DNA of 64,000 bases, taken from NCBI GenBank assembly GCA_000711775.1, contig ARYC01002007.1, positions 1 through 64,000 on the forward strand, written 5' to 3'. The notes under the pieces were generated by a model. The model worked only from the letters and a program-made list of their open reading frames with translations, was not told the origin of the DNA and did not search any database. This DNA comes from Oxytricha trifallax (lineage: Eukaryota; Ciliophora; Spirotrichea; Sporadotrichida; Oxytrichidae). This document shows positions 24,651 to 38,279 of this stretch, piece after piece. Each line of letters opens with the position of its first letter. The stretch's first letter is position 1. Both the position numbers and the translations under genes were made by a program.

Positions 24651-27370
24651 GTTCATTCTAATTCTTCTTAATTTTCAAACTTACCATAATTTTATTTTAT
24701 TATTATATCATTACTTACAATTATTATAATAATTATCTTCTTATTTTTATTATCAATTTCAATAAAATTAGAATTTTATGCCTTATTAACATGATTACTA
24801 ATAATATATAACAAGATTAGATTGTTTGAAAAAATGATTCATAATATATTAATTATAAATTATAGTATTTATACGTGAAGATGAAGTCATATCAGGAAAT
24901 AAATCAAATTAGTTAAGATTTTTTATAATTTTAATTGATTGAATCATGAATTGATTAATCCGACCCAACATTTTATTAATAAATTTAACAATTAGAGATA
25001 ATCCTATAAATATGTTAATATTATACTATTACTACTTCAAAAATACTTAGTATCGTATCAAATTCAAATAGAATGGTGTCAAATTATGATTTTTTCAAAT
25101 AAAATTAAATAGTTATAGATATTAAAGTCAAAGAGAATATCACCTCTCAAATTCTATATAGCTCAATAAGCTTAGTAAATTAGTGTAAAATATTCTATGA
25201 CACACTTTTTCAAACATTAAAACCTGCAACACTTCCAAACAGAAGCAGATGCATTAAATAACTTAACAATAAAATGGCAATAAATAGATTACCAATAAAA
25301 ACATGTATATCGTAGCATATATGAGTTATTTGCAATAATGCAATCAAAGAAGTTAATTTTAGTTAGATAGTAGCAGCTTCAATTGACTTTTTTAAATTTA
25401 CTTGGAGAGAATTGATTGAAATTGCTGTTTTAGGAGAAGATCTTGAGTTGGATTTTATTAAGGTATGCGTCTTTATGAACTATCAAAGCATTTGATACCG
25501 TTTATTTTATGTAGTTATCTACTAGGGAGCGGATAAAAAAGATTTTCTCAATTTTCTAAAAATTAATAATCTTTAAGGAATCGTAATCACAAATATAAAC
25601 TTATTTAAAAGGATTCTAGTATATAATTTTGCCTAAATATTATTATCTGTATATTTATTTTTTTTATAATAAATGAATTTTAGATAAAAATTATTAATTT
25701 TACTATATTTTTTAACAATAATACATTGTTATTTTTGCAAATAAAGTTACTTTTAGTTTTTCTCATAAATCTTAGGATAGATGTAGAGATTGTGTCAATT
25801 ATAAAAAGCCTAACAAAATACAAAAAAATCATAAAATTATAAATTAACATGAACTATGTTTAGTAAGCATATTTACAAAAAATAATAAAGTGATTGTCAA
25901 AAATAAATTAGAGTTAGTAATATATATTTTAATTCATTTGATTTATTTATATGGATATTTGTGACAACTTAATATGATATAGCATAATAATAGTTCTTAG
26001 TAAAGTTATATGAGAATTTAATGGAATTGTAATATGTGATGATTTTGATGTTTAAAGGTTTATAAATTATTTGAAAAGACTTGAGTACAACAAATACATC
26101 TCAGAAGACAAATCTCTTTTTTTTGGTGAATTAAATCACGTAGAAGTTAGAAGAGTGGTGAAACTATGTTTCCATAGATATCAATTAATATATTATAAAA
26201 AGGATGGTTATTAAAGAATTACTTGCAGATCTTTAAGAATATAGTTTTTTATAATAGGAATTTATTTCTATAGGCTTATTGGAAATCGTCAAGGAAACTT
26301 CTCAAAATTTAAAACAGCTCAAACAATCATTAAGGAAAACAGTTTATTATTCATTCAAAAACAAGTAAATCTAAGAATAATGATATCAAACTTTCAATAA
26401 GTGTAAAAAATGTGCAGTTGTTGTGATGTTTTTTAATAGAGAATGTAGCGTGAATAGCAAGATATATTATCTTAGACTTTAATGTACTTTTCTGTTTCGG
26501 AGCCTTCAATTTACTCTGTTGACAAGATCTTTAGGACGATTATTCAAATGCTTTCGATTCCATATATAATCTAGATTTAAGAATTGATTTAAAAATGACG
26601 AAATCTTAAATTAAAGACCCACAGTTGTAATTTTAAATAGTTAAAAAATAATAAATTATTTATAGCTGCAGTGATTTTTATTTTCATATTTATCTATTTA
26701 AGCAGTTAACAACCAATTCAAGTAATCTTCTTGGCTTGGAACTCTAAAATATATCACTAGAATTAAATTAATTACTTCATAATGAAAAGATAATCTATTA
26801 ATTTTTTTTCTATTGTTACATAAAATGATTACAAAACAATTTATGACCAATAGTATTATAATTAGTTTAATCATAGCAATTATTAAAATCTACAAAAGAT
26901 AAAAAAGATATTCAAAGAGGTTATGTTTTCAATAAACTAATAAATATTATTGCAAAAGTAGAGTTACACAAAGTAATGTATATTTATTAATAAATAAAAT
27001 AATATCATAAGTATTAATGTCATTTTTAAAGTTAGATTTTAATTAAATCTTATTTTGTAAATATTTTATTTACTCATTTTTCCTTTTTTTTTAAAGTTTA
27101 ATGATAATTCTTATATTTACAGATAATTATAAAAAATGACATAAACTGAAATTAAAATAATTATAAAATCTTTATCTTATGTTAAAGATAATTGAAATAT
27201 TATACAATTATCTTATGCTTAAAATACATATTATTTTACTTAAGACTTATAAATGATTGATTTTCAAACAAGGTTTAATAGTAATAGTAGTAGAATACTT
27301 TTGGCAAAAATTCAAATATTATGAATAATCACTCCAAAATAAATAAAGTCAGTGCATAATACTTAATGGT
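24651..27370. other. A+T-rich, no gene seen
   Basis: No coherent frame on either strand and no repeats I could align. Confidence 0.5.
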
Positions 27371-27431
27371 AACTGATAAGCTTAACAGTGATACTTCACT
27401 TCCCACTTTCTGTTTATTGTCGATTGCTCCC

Positions 27432-29780
27432 TTATTCTCTGCTTTGGATTTTGCGAAATAGACATACTTCAATTTCCGAAACATCCTTCCCAAGTTCACT
27501 GATTTCTCTTCCTTGTTTTTCCATGTCCTTCTCTAACTCTGTTTTGCTGAAGTTCTCCAGTACCATCTCATCCCAAGTATCAACATTAATCGTCTGTGAG
27601 TAGCTTTGAGATCCAATCTCTTCGTTCTTTCTCGTCCACATAGATTCTCTCTGTTGCTCTTGTACTTTCAACATCTCCTCTTCTTTCAATCCAAATCCTG
27701 ACTTCTCTATTTCCATCTTCATATATCCCATATCTAGCATCATGTAATATCTCTACATCTGTTTCCAATCTTTTCCAAATATCTGAAATACCAGCTCTCC
27801 TAGTAATTCAAGGACCAGGTGAACGACGATTAGAAGAGCCTTGATGCCGCAATACTCTGGAGCTACTCAATCATTTGTATCAGCTTTTGCTGCTTTCTTC
27901 TTTACCTCATAGTCCTTGCCGTCGGTTCCTACTATTGATAAAATACTAAAAAATAGGAAATATTAAAATTCAAAAATACAAAAAACAGACATATATTTAA
28001 AAATGTAAATAATATTAGAGATAAATACAAAAAATTTCTAAATAAAAAGAGCATTTTAACAACTTTTGTTTGAAGATTACTAACTGATCATAATTATTGA
28101 AAAGTTTTATTTATATTTATTTAGAATTTTAGAAATCATTTTATTTAAGCGAAGCAGGTTTTATACTTATAAGTGATATTAATTGGAATATGCTTATTAT
28201 GATTAGGGTATCCTTTGCTTGTAATTCTTTCTTCTAAATTTGAGCTGTAATAATAAATTAATCTCTCATTTTCTATAATTTTATTGATATTTTGATTTTT
28301 CTTTGTACTAAGTAGTCTAGAAATATAATTTAAAATCAATACCTATGATTAAATACAAGATTAATAATTAAAAATGAAAAAATACTCAATTATACTGTAG
28401 TCCTCTAAAATCTCTCTGATTTATTTTTATCTCTAGATTTATAAATATAATCAGTTTTATTTTAAGTAAAATATAATTTTTAATTTCATAAATTCACATA
28501 TAATATGACCTCATTCAGTCTTCTCAAGTTCTTTTGCAGTATTGCCAGACTTCTCCCACTAATCTTCTTGAGTCATAAATAATCTTCAATATGATCCAAT
28601 TTATGTATTTATTATACCAGTACTTGCTATTGTCCAACTTCCAGTTCATAGTTCCTATTGTTTTCTCTATCTGTATAATGCCTTGCTCTCTCATAGTAAT
28701 CGGTGGAGATATCAAGTAATTCAGTCTCAGTAAGCTGAACTACAGTTCTTTGATTTGATTAGTGCAGATTTCCATTGTATTTTCCATGATATGTATTCTG
28801 GTATCATATCATCATGTCATCATTCTTTGTTTATCTCCTCCAAATGACACTTATGTTTCTCTGACCAAAGTTGGTCCTCTTTTTTCCTCTTTTTCTCGTA
28901 CCTCTCTATTTTGAAATTTTCTCACTAGGGCTCTCTCCATCTTGTTTCTTGTGCTATTGCAGCAAACTACTACGACCATCCTCGTTACCAATGGTTCACA
29001 CAGCCTCTACTTCTGTCTCTATTGCCAAATCTGATCTCTTCGATTCTCTCTAAGTATCTGCTTTTCCTATAGTCATGTCTCTTGTTGTTCAGATCTTCCA
29101 TAGATGTATCTCTTTAGACTCCCTTCTTGTTGAATCGAAAACTTTCCAAAAATTACGCCCTTTTTAATTATTATATTTTAATATATTATTTTATTATATT
29201 TCTCAATATTCACTCCTTATTAAACTCATCGGGCTTATTAATCAAATATTCAGTTTTGTTGGATTTGTCTTCAGTATATCTTCAAACACCTTATCCATTT
29301 TTTTAACATAAGTCACTCTGATTTCTTCTTTATTATTTAATAATATTCATGCTGTTCCAATGCTCTAATTCTATAGTCTAGCCAAATAATATTCGCAATT
29401 ATCTTTATTTATGTTGACTTTTCATGTCTATTAGTCTGTGTTCTTTCACTTATTTGGAGAATCTGTTTGGATCACCAGCAGAATTTATTAAGTTACACTA
29501 TTTCATGTTATTTGCATCTAACACCACTTTATGAATATTGCAATAGTGGTACATACCATAGGAAGCTACTGTTCTTCCCTGGTTTATAGCTATCATAGTG
29601 CCATCACATTTTTTGTTGTAAATAGCTTTTTATTATTTCTGAAAAACTTCTCATTTCGCAAAATCTCTACTGTCGTCTCCATTGGTTTTATCATATGCTC
29701 CAAGTTAGATTTGAACTTTTTCAAGTTCTTCTGGACTATTTGCTGTATTATTTCAGCTGTATTCGTATCTTTCAATTAAG
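27432..29780 (-). pseudogene. LINE A C-terminal region
   Basis: After the reverse transcriptase the minus-strand frames continue as a long charged region. Two stretches are conserved in LINE B: CCNSTRNKMERALVRKF (about 28.9 kb; B has CCPSTRNKIEKALVKIF at 54.7 kb) and RYYMMLDMGYMKMEIEKSG (about 27.73 kb; B has RYYLMFNLEV...KLEIGKSG). GEVWQYCKRT near 28.54 kb matches GELWHLKRT in B. The last part (27432-27743) is acidic and probably helical. Conservation between diverged copies shows the region was under selection. I do not recognise a named domain. Confidence 0.55.
27931..28490. mobile_element. A+T-rich insertion in LINE A, starting with an IR-family end
   Basis: The left border (CTATTGATAAAATACTAAAA then AATAGGAAAT) matches the left terminus of the inverted-repeat elements at 7738 and 13257 at most positions. 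The interior is A+T-rich and interrupts coding sequence conserved in LINE B. The opposite terminus was not found, so it is either truncated or the match is to a shared target. Confidence 0.35.
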
Positions 29781-29889
29781 AACCATTCCTTAGTACTTTG
29801 TTAGGAATGTCTCTGGCCGTTTTAAATGCAATCCCTTCCAGCTGCATCTAAATCTTCTCAATTTCCCCAACTTTTACATACTTGACCGC

Positions 29890-31000
29890 TACAAGAGGGG
29901 TGTATTTATAAATCATAAGTGACCTAAACTGAGCCACCATGATCGAATCACTTACTATTGGGTTGGTAGATTTTGTAATTCTCTGATAGATCTCTGTTTG
30001 CCTTTTCATCTATTCCCACATGCTCTAATAATATGGTATTCAGGCATATATTCATCCCCAAATATTTCACCTCTTGTACCTTCTTTATACCTTCAATTTA
30101 TTCAACCTCCTCAAACTATTTTGCCTCTGTTAAAAATACTGTCTTTTTAACAATTAGTCGCAAGTTATGAGTTTTCTCTATTTCTCTAAAACCAACTATC
30201 ACTCTCTTAAATTACTATGCATCTTTTATATTGACAAGCAAGTCATCAGCGAACGCTATTAGTTTGCCCTATTTTATGAGTAACATCAATTCTGGTTGTG
30301 AGTAAAAGGCATCCTATAGATACACATTAAATAGCAAAGGAGATATTCTGCTTCCTTAGGCAACTCCTTTCTTTATCTTGATTTCCTTCTCCTCATAGAA
30401 TATCTTGTTGTTTTTGCAAAGCTTCAATTAGATTAACTGTTGTCATATCATCTCTATTCTATGCCTTCATTCTCAGTATTGACATAAGTTTGTCTTTCCA
30501 GACTGAATTGTAAGCCTTTTTAAGGTCAACAAGGACGTATACTTCCCTTTTATTAGACCTTCTCCTTGAAGTTTTGATTTGTTCAACATTCTTATGTACT
30601 TTTACTATCTTTAAAACCACTTCGGTTATTCCCTGTATAAAAAATTTGACTCTTCTTTTCTTGCATCTTATTCAGAATTACTTTCTCATTTTTTACTCAG
30701 ATATGAATTCACTACTATTGGTCTAGTGTCGATGATTTCCGGATAATTTTTACCTTGTTTCTCGCTTAGAAGTACTTATCTTCTTTCTTTGATGTACATC
30801 GGTAATTATCTATCATTTAACCATATTGTTATTTTTTTGCTCACTGTCTACTAAGTTTTCAATGATTTTAGTAAGATTTTTCCATCTAACCCATTCGGAC
30901 CAATAGTTTTGTTGAAGTTACACTCTATAATACCTTCTTCATATCTTCAATTTAGCAAAATCATTCATCATCCTGGCTATTTAATATCTGAATGTCTTTT
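29890..31000 (-). pseudogene. LINE A reverse transcriptase domain
   Basis: The minus strand contains successive RT motifs. TRPIVVNSYLSKK (RT0/1-like) is at about 30.72 kb and NNRSGFKDSKST at 30.65 kb. VYVLVDLKKAYNSVW holds the first catalytic Asp at 30.53 kb. KKGVAQGSRISPLLFNVYLQ is at 30.35 kb, LIAFADDLLV (the -DD active site) at 30.25 kb, and VKYLGMNICL downstream at 30.06 kb. Frames change between several of these, with the clearest shifts near 30.42 and 29.99 kb. It would have copied element RNA at a nicked target together with the upstream endonuclease. All key catalytic aspartates remain, but the frame is broken. Confidence 0.8.
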
Positions 31001-31499
31001 TTTCTCCATGAGATAATTGTTCATCCCTATCATCATTAAATAATTTACTGTATAACTTTACTATCTTAGTCTTTTAAATTTCTCCCACTTCAACTCTTTC
31101 TTCGTTTATAGTAAGACCCCTTTATTGCTTATGCTTACCTTTGGGTCTTGGTTAGTCTTTTAACAAGGTAAAAAAACCTCTTAGATCATTACTGTCTTGG
31201 CAATGTTCCATGTCCTTGATCGCTTCCTTCCATTGCACTTTTAAATCTATTTAATTATTACTGGTGACATTCCCGTCTCTTCTCAGCACCTATTCAGGTG
31301 GTCTTTGTTACCAGTTCCTACTCTTGTTTTAATTTTCTAATTTATCGATGAAAATATTTAATATTGGTTGGTCTATGTCTTATTTCAGGAGCAATTTCCC
31401 TTCTTCTATGTAAGTTTCCAGAATTGTTTATTTATGTCAGAGATTCTGAAAGTCGCTTCTTTATTAGATAGATTTAGATCATTCATTTCGTATCTTAAT

Positions 31500-32115
31500 T
31501 TCAGTTTCTTGGATAAGCTTATGATCTGTCGCATTTAGTTAGCTGGTCTGCCAGCTTATTGTTTCTATGTTTGAGATAATTTGGTCAAATTAGTTAACTC
31601 TGCTTGGAGTTTCTATTCCCTCAGGCATTGTTTCCTCAAAAGCCTTCTCTATTTAATTTCTTGCCCAATTTCTTGATGGAAGTTAAGTCACCCATTGCTA
31701 TTATTCTATGCTTCTTACACTTTTGATTTAATGATTTTATCATGTATATTTTCTTCATTATAACTATTTCACTTCTTCGTTGCAATAGGATGGGGGGAAT
31801 GTAAGCTGTAATTATAAAAAGTGGATATCCATCCACAATTAGTAAATTCCATGCTATTAACTATCTCAGTGCTTTAACGATTATCAAATGAAACTTGCCA
31901 CTGTTTACTATTAGTACTCCTCCGTTTCTGGCAAGTTGTGTATAAGTAATATTTCTGTTGTTTATATCAATTAATCTTTGAAGTCTTGTTTCCTCAAGTT
32001 TAATGAAATCTAGTTTTTTTTATTATTTCCTTTGTCATCTTGTCTTGTTAAACTTTGAGTTTAAACCTCATACATTTTGGAGGCAAATTTTAATTTCAAA
32101 AGACTTTGACCCTAA
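31500..32115 (-). pseudogene. LINE A AP-type endonuclease domain
   Basis: Motifs of the exonuclease-endonuclease-phosphatase fold appear in order on the minus strand: KICLQNV (N-terminal strand with catalytic Asn), KLEETRL (catalytic Glu), ARNGGVLIV, FIITAYIPP (Tyr), AMGDLTS (Asp; the usual following Asn is replaced by Thr) and NATDHKLI (terminal Asp-His). This is the target-nicking enzyme of APE-type LINEs. Two in-frame TGA codons lie just after KICLQNV, where Arg is expected, and a one-base shift lies near 31.65 kb. The domain is inactive as it stands. Confidence 0.75.
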
Positions 32116-32480
32116 CTGTCTTTGTAACCTATTATCTACTCTCTTCTCTTGCTACGCTACAAATGCGCAAATCCCTTCATTGCTCTAACCCCATCCCTAA
32201 ATATTCTTTATTAATTAGAAGAATTGAAATTAGCGCCCATTCTCTTAATAGAATGTGAATTTGTCTAAGTTTTTGATATTCTTTTTTTTTTTATAAACAA
32301 AGACTTGCAGGTTTTGCAATGTCCATTCACTTAGGTCTTTATTTGAATGTTCAAAAAATCTTTTATTAATTTCTGGGTTGGCTACTTTTCTTAGCTGGCT
32401 TCCTCCATGTTAACTGGTAGTTTCATCCTCCCCTTGCTTTGGTATTGATCCTTGTCCATTTGATCACAGCCTTTTTTATT

Positions 32481-33239
32481 TTTACAAGGTTATAGTAAAT
32501 TATATGTTATTGTTATGACATTACTCTATTTTTATTATTTATTCGTTCTTTTGTGAATTTTAGCAATTTCTAAACGTTAATTGGATAAAGAGCATTATAT
32601 AAATCAATCAAAGGATAGGGATACCTCTTGAGATTTCAATCATCTTTTATTCCTAACAATAATTCTCTGAATATATCTTTACTTTTTTTTTCAATATTTT
32701 ATGTCAGCTAGGGCGATTATTATATTTTCATATTACTGATGCAATTTTTTAAAATTTTAAATATTAAAATAGTAAATGCATTTTCCTTACTGATTTTAAA
32801 TTGCAAGTCCCCATTTAAAACCTAATAAATGTTCACAAATCTAAAACTATTCATAGTCAGCGTAATCTGAAGATATATCTTATTGAATCAGACAGATACG
32901 ATCATAAAACTAATTTGCCATTATTTTAATCATTTCAGTGTTTACTACTCTTGAAACAATCTACTAAAATAAATAAAAAGATATAGACGGTGAAGTTTAT
33001 TTTTCATTTTTTTATACTTGAATAATTAACACATTTTTTACTAATGAACTTGAATAACAATTACAGGAAGTTTATTTACAAATAATTTTTTAGGTTTTAT
33101 TAATTTTTTCAACATTTAAGATTGAAGTAGAAGTATCTTTTTATTAGAAAACTTATTCCCTTATTTTATATTAGTTACAGTTTATTTATTAGTTTCAATA
33201 TTATTATTAAATTAGATATAAACTTGCTCTGGGGATAAA
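32481..33239. other. A+T-rich, no gene seen
   Basis: Between LINE A and E1; no frame or repeat recognised. Confidence 0.5.
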
Positions 33240-34674
33240 ATGTAACGAATCCTTACCAAGTCTATCTAGAACTCTCTCCACAACCTAGTCCCTAAGGACT
33301 AGGAAAGGGAACACTGTTGGGCGACAGACAGTGAATCTTCTGATGAACATATGATCATCGAAGACAGTTAAAGTCTATTTATAATTAGCAAAAAGCAAAT
33401 TGAGTCTGGCTAAGACTCATCTCAGGATATGGATGATAGATACTACTAAATACTAAACAAACAAAACACCCATAACCTAAACCTAACTCTTGAACTATGC
33501 TAGAGGATAACACAACCTCACTACAACAAACTTAGCTACAAACAAATCCTAATTGATGACGAACAGATCAAAAATCAACACAATGGATTTAAGTCCTTTT
33601 GCCTAAGACTTCTTAGCTAAAACCACCAAGAAGCAAAACCTCAACCAGCCACTCGAAGATGACTGGGTCTAAGACGAAGATGAAGACGAGTACCAAGACA
33701 AGGAAGAAGCCTACCTAGCATTTGAAAGAGAACAACTAATTTGCGAAAGAAGATACTACAGGAATCTTAAACTGTCCCAGAATAAAAAAGCTTCAAAACA
33801 CAACACCCAGAGACCCCTATACCAAAATCCCATGTTGGACACCAAGAAGAAAAGACAACCCAAAGGAACCACAGACCTAAAGGAACACCTCACTCCTACG
33901 AAGAAGAACAACATCATAATACAACCACAGTAATACAAACCTTAGTTCTTCAATTCCAACAAATCCAACTCCTCAAAAACGGAATCATAAGCTAGCTCAA
34001 GCTCACCTACTCAAACAGATCCCGTAGTCCCTAACTACCTGACAAAGATATTGGAGGAATCACTCCTACTGACCTCCAAGATATGCTAAGAATCACCCAA
34101 AATTCTCAACTAGGTAGTACCAGAGGTACTAAATACCAATTCAGGACAAGGGGTACTAAATAGGGAACAAGATATCAGAAATCCCACCAGAGCAAAAACT
34201 GCTCAGAATCTGATCAAAGATTCAACAGAAGATGTAACTCTTCTACATATACTTATGTATCAGGGGATTAAACCAGATATCCTATTGGAAACAAACAGAG
34301 TATAGTAGATCCTCACATCCAGCAACATGCTCTAAATAATGAAACAAGACATAGGATATAAACTACTATAAAGACTCATTGACTCCAAAGACAATAGAGT
34401 GGACCCAAGATTTGAAAAATGGGAAATCCAGCTCTTAAATTAATTAAGCTCCATTTACTAAGGAGAACTATAACTAAGAAGCTTTTAAGAGAGAGCACTT
34501 TTCACCAACGATAAAAATCAAAGTTCACAAGAAAAATTCAACGTTGGTCTATCTCTTCCAAAATTTAATCAGCCCACCTTTCAAATCCAAGATAGACAGA
34601 GAAAGGAAAACAGAAAGAAAAAGAAATGGCTCCAGAAGATGACAGAGAAGAAGAAAATTAAGAATTTTTAGTGA
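33240..34674 (+). pseudogene. E1 protein, unidentified, two or more frameshifts
   Basis: Starts at ATG 33240 (MQRILTKSIQNSLHNLVPKD) and stays open about 145 codons under the ciliate code. Coding character moves to the next frame near 33600, at an acidic tract (DEDEDEYQDKEEAYLAFERE), and to a third frame near 34170 (TRAKTAQNLIKDSTEDVTLL). It then runs to TGA at 34672 with a lysine-rich tail (RKKKKWLQKMTEKKKIKNFQ). With the shifts repaired it would be near 470 residues. Acidic centre and basic end suggest nucleic-acid binding (ORF1-like), but no domain is recognised. Confidence 0.5.
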
Positions 34675-34805
34675 AATAGTTAATGCTCATATTGACTAAG
34701 ACACTTGAACTTATAAAAGGGCTTGTCCCTTATATATATTAAAACATATACCAGATCGGGTGTCCCCAGAGACCTCAATGTGATCTAATTATTATTATTA
34801 TTATT
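33240..34805 (+). mobile_element. E1: retroposon-like element ending in (ATT)5
   Basis: A plus-strand coding block followed by AAAAGGGCTTGTCCCTTA (34715-34732) and, 60 bp later, five ATT units. The element at 56.69-58.24 kb has the same 18-bp sequence at the same place and the same (ATT)5 end, though its protein is different. Short 3' stem-loops (AAGGG...CCCTT) followed by a simple repeat are typical of non-LTR retrotransposons and their dependents. No reverse transcriptase is present, so it probably borrowed one. The 5' limit is set by the ORF start. Confidence 0.5.
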
Positions 34806-37800
34806 TTTATTAGTTACAATTAAAATATATAAGTAAAAATCAATATATTAAAATGAAATTAATTAAGAAAATTGAAAACTTGATATTGTTATAGTAATTG
34901 GTTATTCACTTGAATAGTGAAGTTTCAAAAAATAATATCATAAAATTTTATATTACAGCAATACTCTCCTACAGAAGTGTCAAATTCAGTAAACAGAGGG
35001 ATCAATAAACAATAGGAAAAGTTGGGAATAACAAAGAAGGTAAAGATAGATGGAACCAAATTCAAAATTTGCAGGAGAATGGAAAGATGATTAAGCTGTT
35101 TCTGGATTTAATTTCTATTATCATCTATACTTTTCATTTGATTTATTCCCTCCACTTATTTTTCATGAATGTTTGATGATAAAATTAAATCTACCATTTG
35201 TCAAATTCTAAAAGATTTTAAAGGCTCCACTCTTTGGATACAAAGTAATGATTTGAATGGTCCAAGCAGCAATTAAGTAATACTACTACAATTTTAAATT
35301 AGAAACAGAATAGATCCACCATTGAGACTCTTTGGTCTATAAACGCATAAATACTGGCTAATAGATGGCTTTAATAGTTTCTTAATTGTTGGTTATTTCC
35401 ACACTAAAAGCATCTTAATGGATTTTATTGAACTTCTTGTTAAATTATATTTAAATAAGTAATATAAATTTTTATAATATTAAGAATATATAATCTAATA
35501 TAATTTTTGAAGATATAATTATAAGACGTTGAATTAGATATTTACATTTGTGATTTTCATATTCTATGGAGCCTCCGCAAATATTATACTGACTAGATTC
35601 AGACAAAGAGATAAGAAATCAGAATTCAAATGCAGCAATTGATTAAAAGTGTTGGATTTATTAACAGAGAGTAATCATTATTTAAGTAGTAAATTGTATT
35701 AACGAAGATCATATAATAATTAAATTTTTTTATTATTTACTAATTAATTATCATATATTAATATCTATCAACCTTTGTAATTGTCAACACTATTGCCATT
35801 ATTTCTTCTATGAAAGATTTGTTAATCACTTAATTGGACTGTTTATGGGAGGATTGAATGAAGAACTTGATCAAGAGACCAAGTTGCATAAGTTGATTCC
35901 TATCCATATTATTTTATTATTCATTTATCTCTTTTAGGAAAACCTAGTGAGATCATTTGCTGGTTAAAACCGTCAACGGGTCCGAGGATCGAACCAAGTG
36001 CTTTCCTATGTTGAGTAGACCTCTACTCACCAGCTGTCCTGCTTTCTTGTTCAATTGAGTTGTATATTCAATTGAATTTTCAAGTTGAGGATTAAATATC
36101 ATATTAAAGTGTTCACATGCAAAAGTTTAACTAACATTTGATGATTTAGTAGCAATAGTAAGAAGCACAGAGATAATAAATAAGTAAGTAAGTTAATGTA
36201 ATAGATCCAAATGTTAATTGATTAACTATCTTATTTAAACTATGTCTGAGAGATTTAGTTGTTTACTCCACTATCAGTATTATAGAGAAGATTTATATTA
36301 TTATTATTCACATCAAGTTATAAGCTAAGGAATGATTTCTAATCCTTTTATGATACTTATTTATAAAGAGGATACCTAATAGCACAATATATAAAGTAAA
36401 TATAATCATTTAAATGATAAATATTATAGGAGAAAATAGATTAGATGAATCAATACCATTAGGGAAATAATTGTAATATCACCACTGTAGTAATAGAAAC
36501 TATGAACTCATTCTATATCACTATGAATGACTCAATAGTTAAAAGGAAGAGAAATGTAAATATAGCAAAAACTATAATTTAATTGAATAAAATTTATGAA
36601 TAGAAATAACCAAATTAATGTTTTAATAATAGCAAATTTAAGGAATGTGATTTATAAGGGAATGACTATAACATCTCATCGAAAATAGTATGTAAGGTAT
36701 TTATAGCCAACTAAACTATGACCCCTAAAAGGTTTTCTATTTATTTCCTTGTTTAATTTTTAAGCTTGCGATATTATCATTAATTATCAATTTCTTACCT
36801 ACTTTAACCGGATGCAATAGGCCTTTTATTTTGATTAGTGCAAAAAAGAGTAACTAATTCATATCTGTTAATATTAAATATTATGGTTGTTGTTGATGAT
36901 TAATAACTTCATCAAAACCTTATAATATATAACATTGCTTTTGGAGATGTTAATCCATGTATATAACTACACTAAATAGTGCTCATTATAAGTAAACATC
37001 CCTTGTGTGCTGCACACTGGCTAATCAATCGATTTAAACGATTTTTAAAGCATGAGAAAATAGTTTGATATTGTATTAAATGGCTTTGAGAAAGTTTAAA
37101 CTGTTTGTGAAGATATTGCAAATCTATAAAATTAGATAGAATTTATATGAAAAATGCTAATAATCCAAATGGATATATCAACTATTACATAAAAAGGAAT
37201 TAAAATATGATCTTTATCCAAATATTATCCGGAATATTATAGGATACCAATAAAATAAACAGTTAAAACCACTCGATATTATGACATGAATATTGCAGCA
37301 ATCAGATTTAATGCTATTTGATATAATTAATATAATATAGGTTTCATCAATAATTATAATTCAATATTCAAATGTGTAATTAACCAAAGACAAAAAGATT
37401 TTTTATATACAATGATCTTCTATAGGATTTTAAGCATTTATCTATTTTTTATGCTTCCTACCAATAATTTAAAATAATTGATTTAGTTAATGACGTAAAA
37501 TATTACATTAAAAGTTATCACACTAACCAATGTTTTGTAGAGTCGTTTGCAGTTTTCATAAGGACCTCCTAAATGATTCGTTATAAAGGGAATAAAAATA
37601 CAAAAAGATTATAATAATATAAAATTAATATGAGATTTGGTCTCACTAATCTAGTAATTTAAATAGAAAGTTATAAATTTGTAAAGAAATATCTTTTTAA
37701 TATTTTTAGAAATATATTTTTGACAAAAAATTTAGCAAAAACTCACATTTATTCAAGAATACGATCACTAATAAAATATTAAATTAAAATATAATTTCGA

Positions 37801-38279
37801 AAATTGTATTTGAGAAGTTTCATGTATTTTATAGAACTTCACAGATATTCTTTAGATTACCTGCAATAAAGATATCCACTAATTTTGAGCACATTCACAA
37901 AAATGTCATATCATTGTTAAATTTAATTGAATTTCAAATCTCCATCAAAATGTTAAAATTATTTTTTAAATAAATTACTTGTTTCCAAATATATTTAGCA
38001 TAAAGGTCCATACTACTTTTAAAAAGTCCATATGACAAACTAAATAAAGGTATGAAATATACATAGACAAGGTGGTTATTAACTTTAAATTCAAATTTAA
38101 ATTAATCTTACATTTCAATAATTATAAAACTACTGATAGCTTTATGTATATTAACGATAGTTCTGATAAATATGGATATTTATATATAAAAATAGGACTT
38201 TAATATAAAATTAAAAGGCTACCAAATTTTAATGTAATCCTTTATAATATTATTGGCCTGAATTAAAATCAAATCATAA
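34806..38279. other. A+T-rich, no confident gene
   Basis: No long coherent frame. At 34960-35300 composition is slightly richer in GC without a readable frame. A possible tRNA-like segment at 35935-36045 is listed separately. Confidence 0.45.
35945..36045 (-). other. tRNA-like sequence with B-box, not a clear tRNA
   Basis: The minus strand holds GGTTCGATCC, a good pol III B-box, preceded about 45 bp upstream by AGCTGGTGAGTAGAGG, which resembles a D-arm/A-box. I could not fold a convincing acceptor or T stem, and the palindrome GAGTAGACCTCTACTC sits where the D/anticodon arms should be. Likely a decayed tRNA or tRNA-derived SINE head, or chance. Confidence 0.2.

Larger units (their letters stand above)
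27371..32480 (-). mobile_element. LINE copy A (endonuclease + reverse transcriptase)
   Basis: A minus-strand non-LTR retrotransposon of about 5.1 kb; its 5' end is toward 32.48 kb. Domain order is AP-type endonuclease (about 32115-31500), reverse transcriptase (about 31000-29900), then a long C-terminal region to 27.4 kb. At least four frameshifts and several in-frame TGA codons show it is dead. An A+T-rich insertion splits the C-terminal part at 27931-28490. The 3' end is set only by loss of coding character near 27.37 kb; no poly-A or simple tail is obvious. Confidence 0.8.

Noticed and set aside
27388..29053. Several plus-strand pyrimidine-rich frames
   Set aside because: They are antisense to the LINE A C-terminal coding sequence.
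33756..33938. Minus-strand 60-codon hydrophobic frame
   Set aside because: Antisense of the E1 acidic/basic protein.
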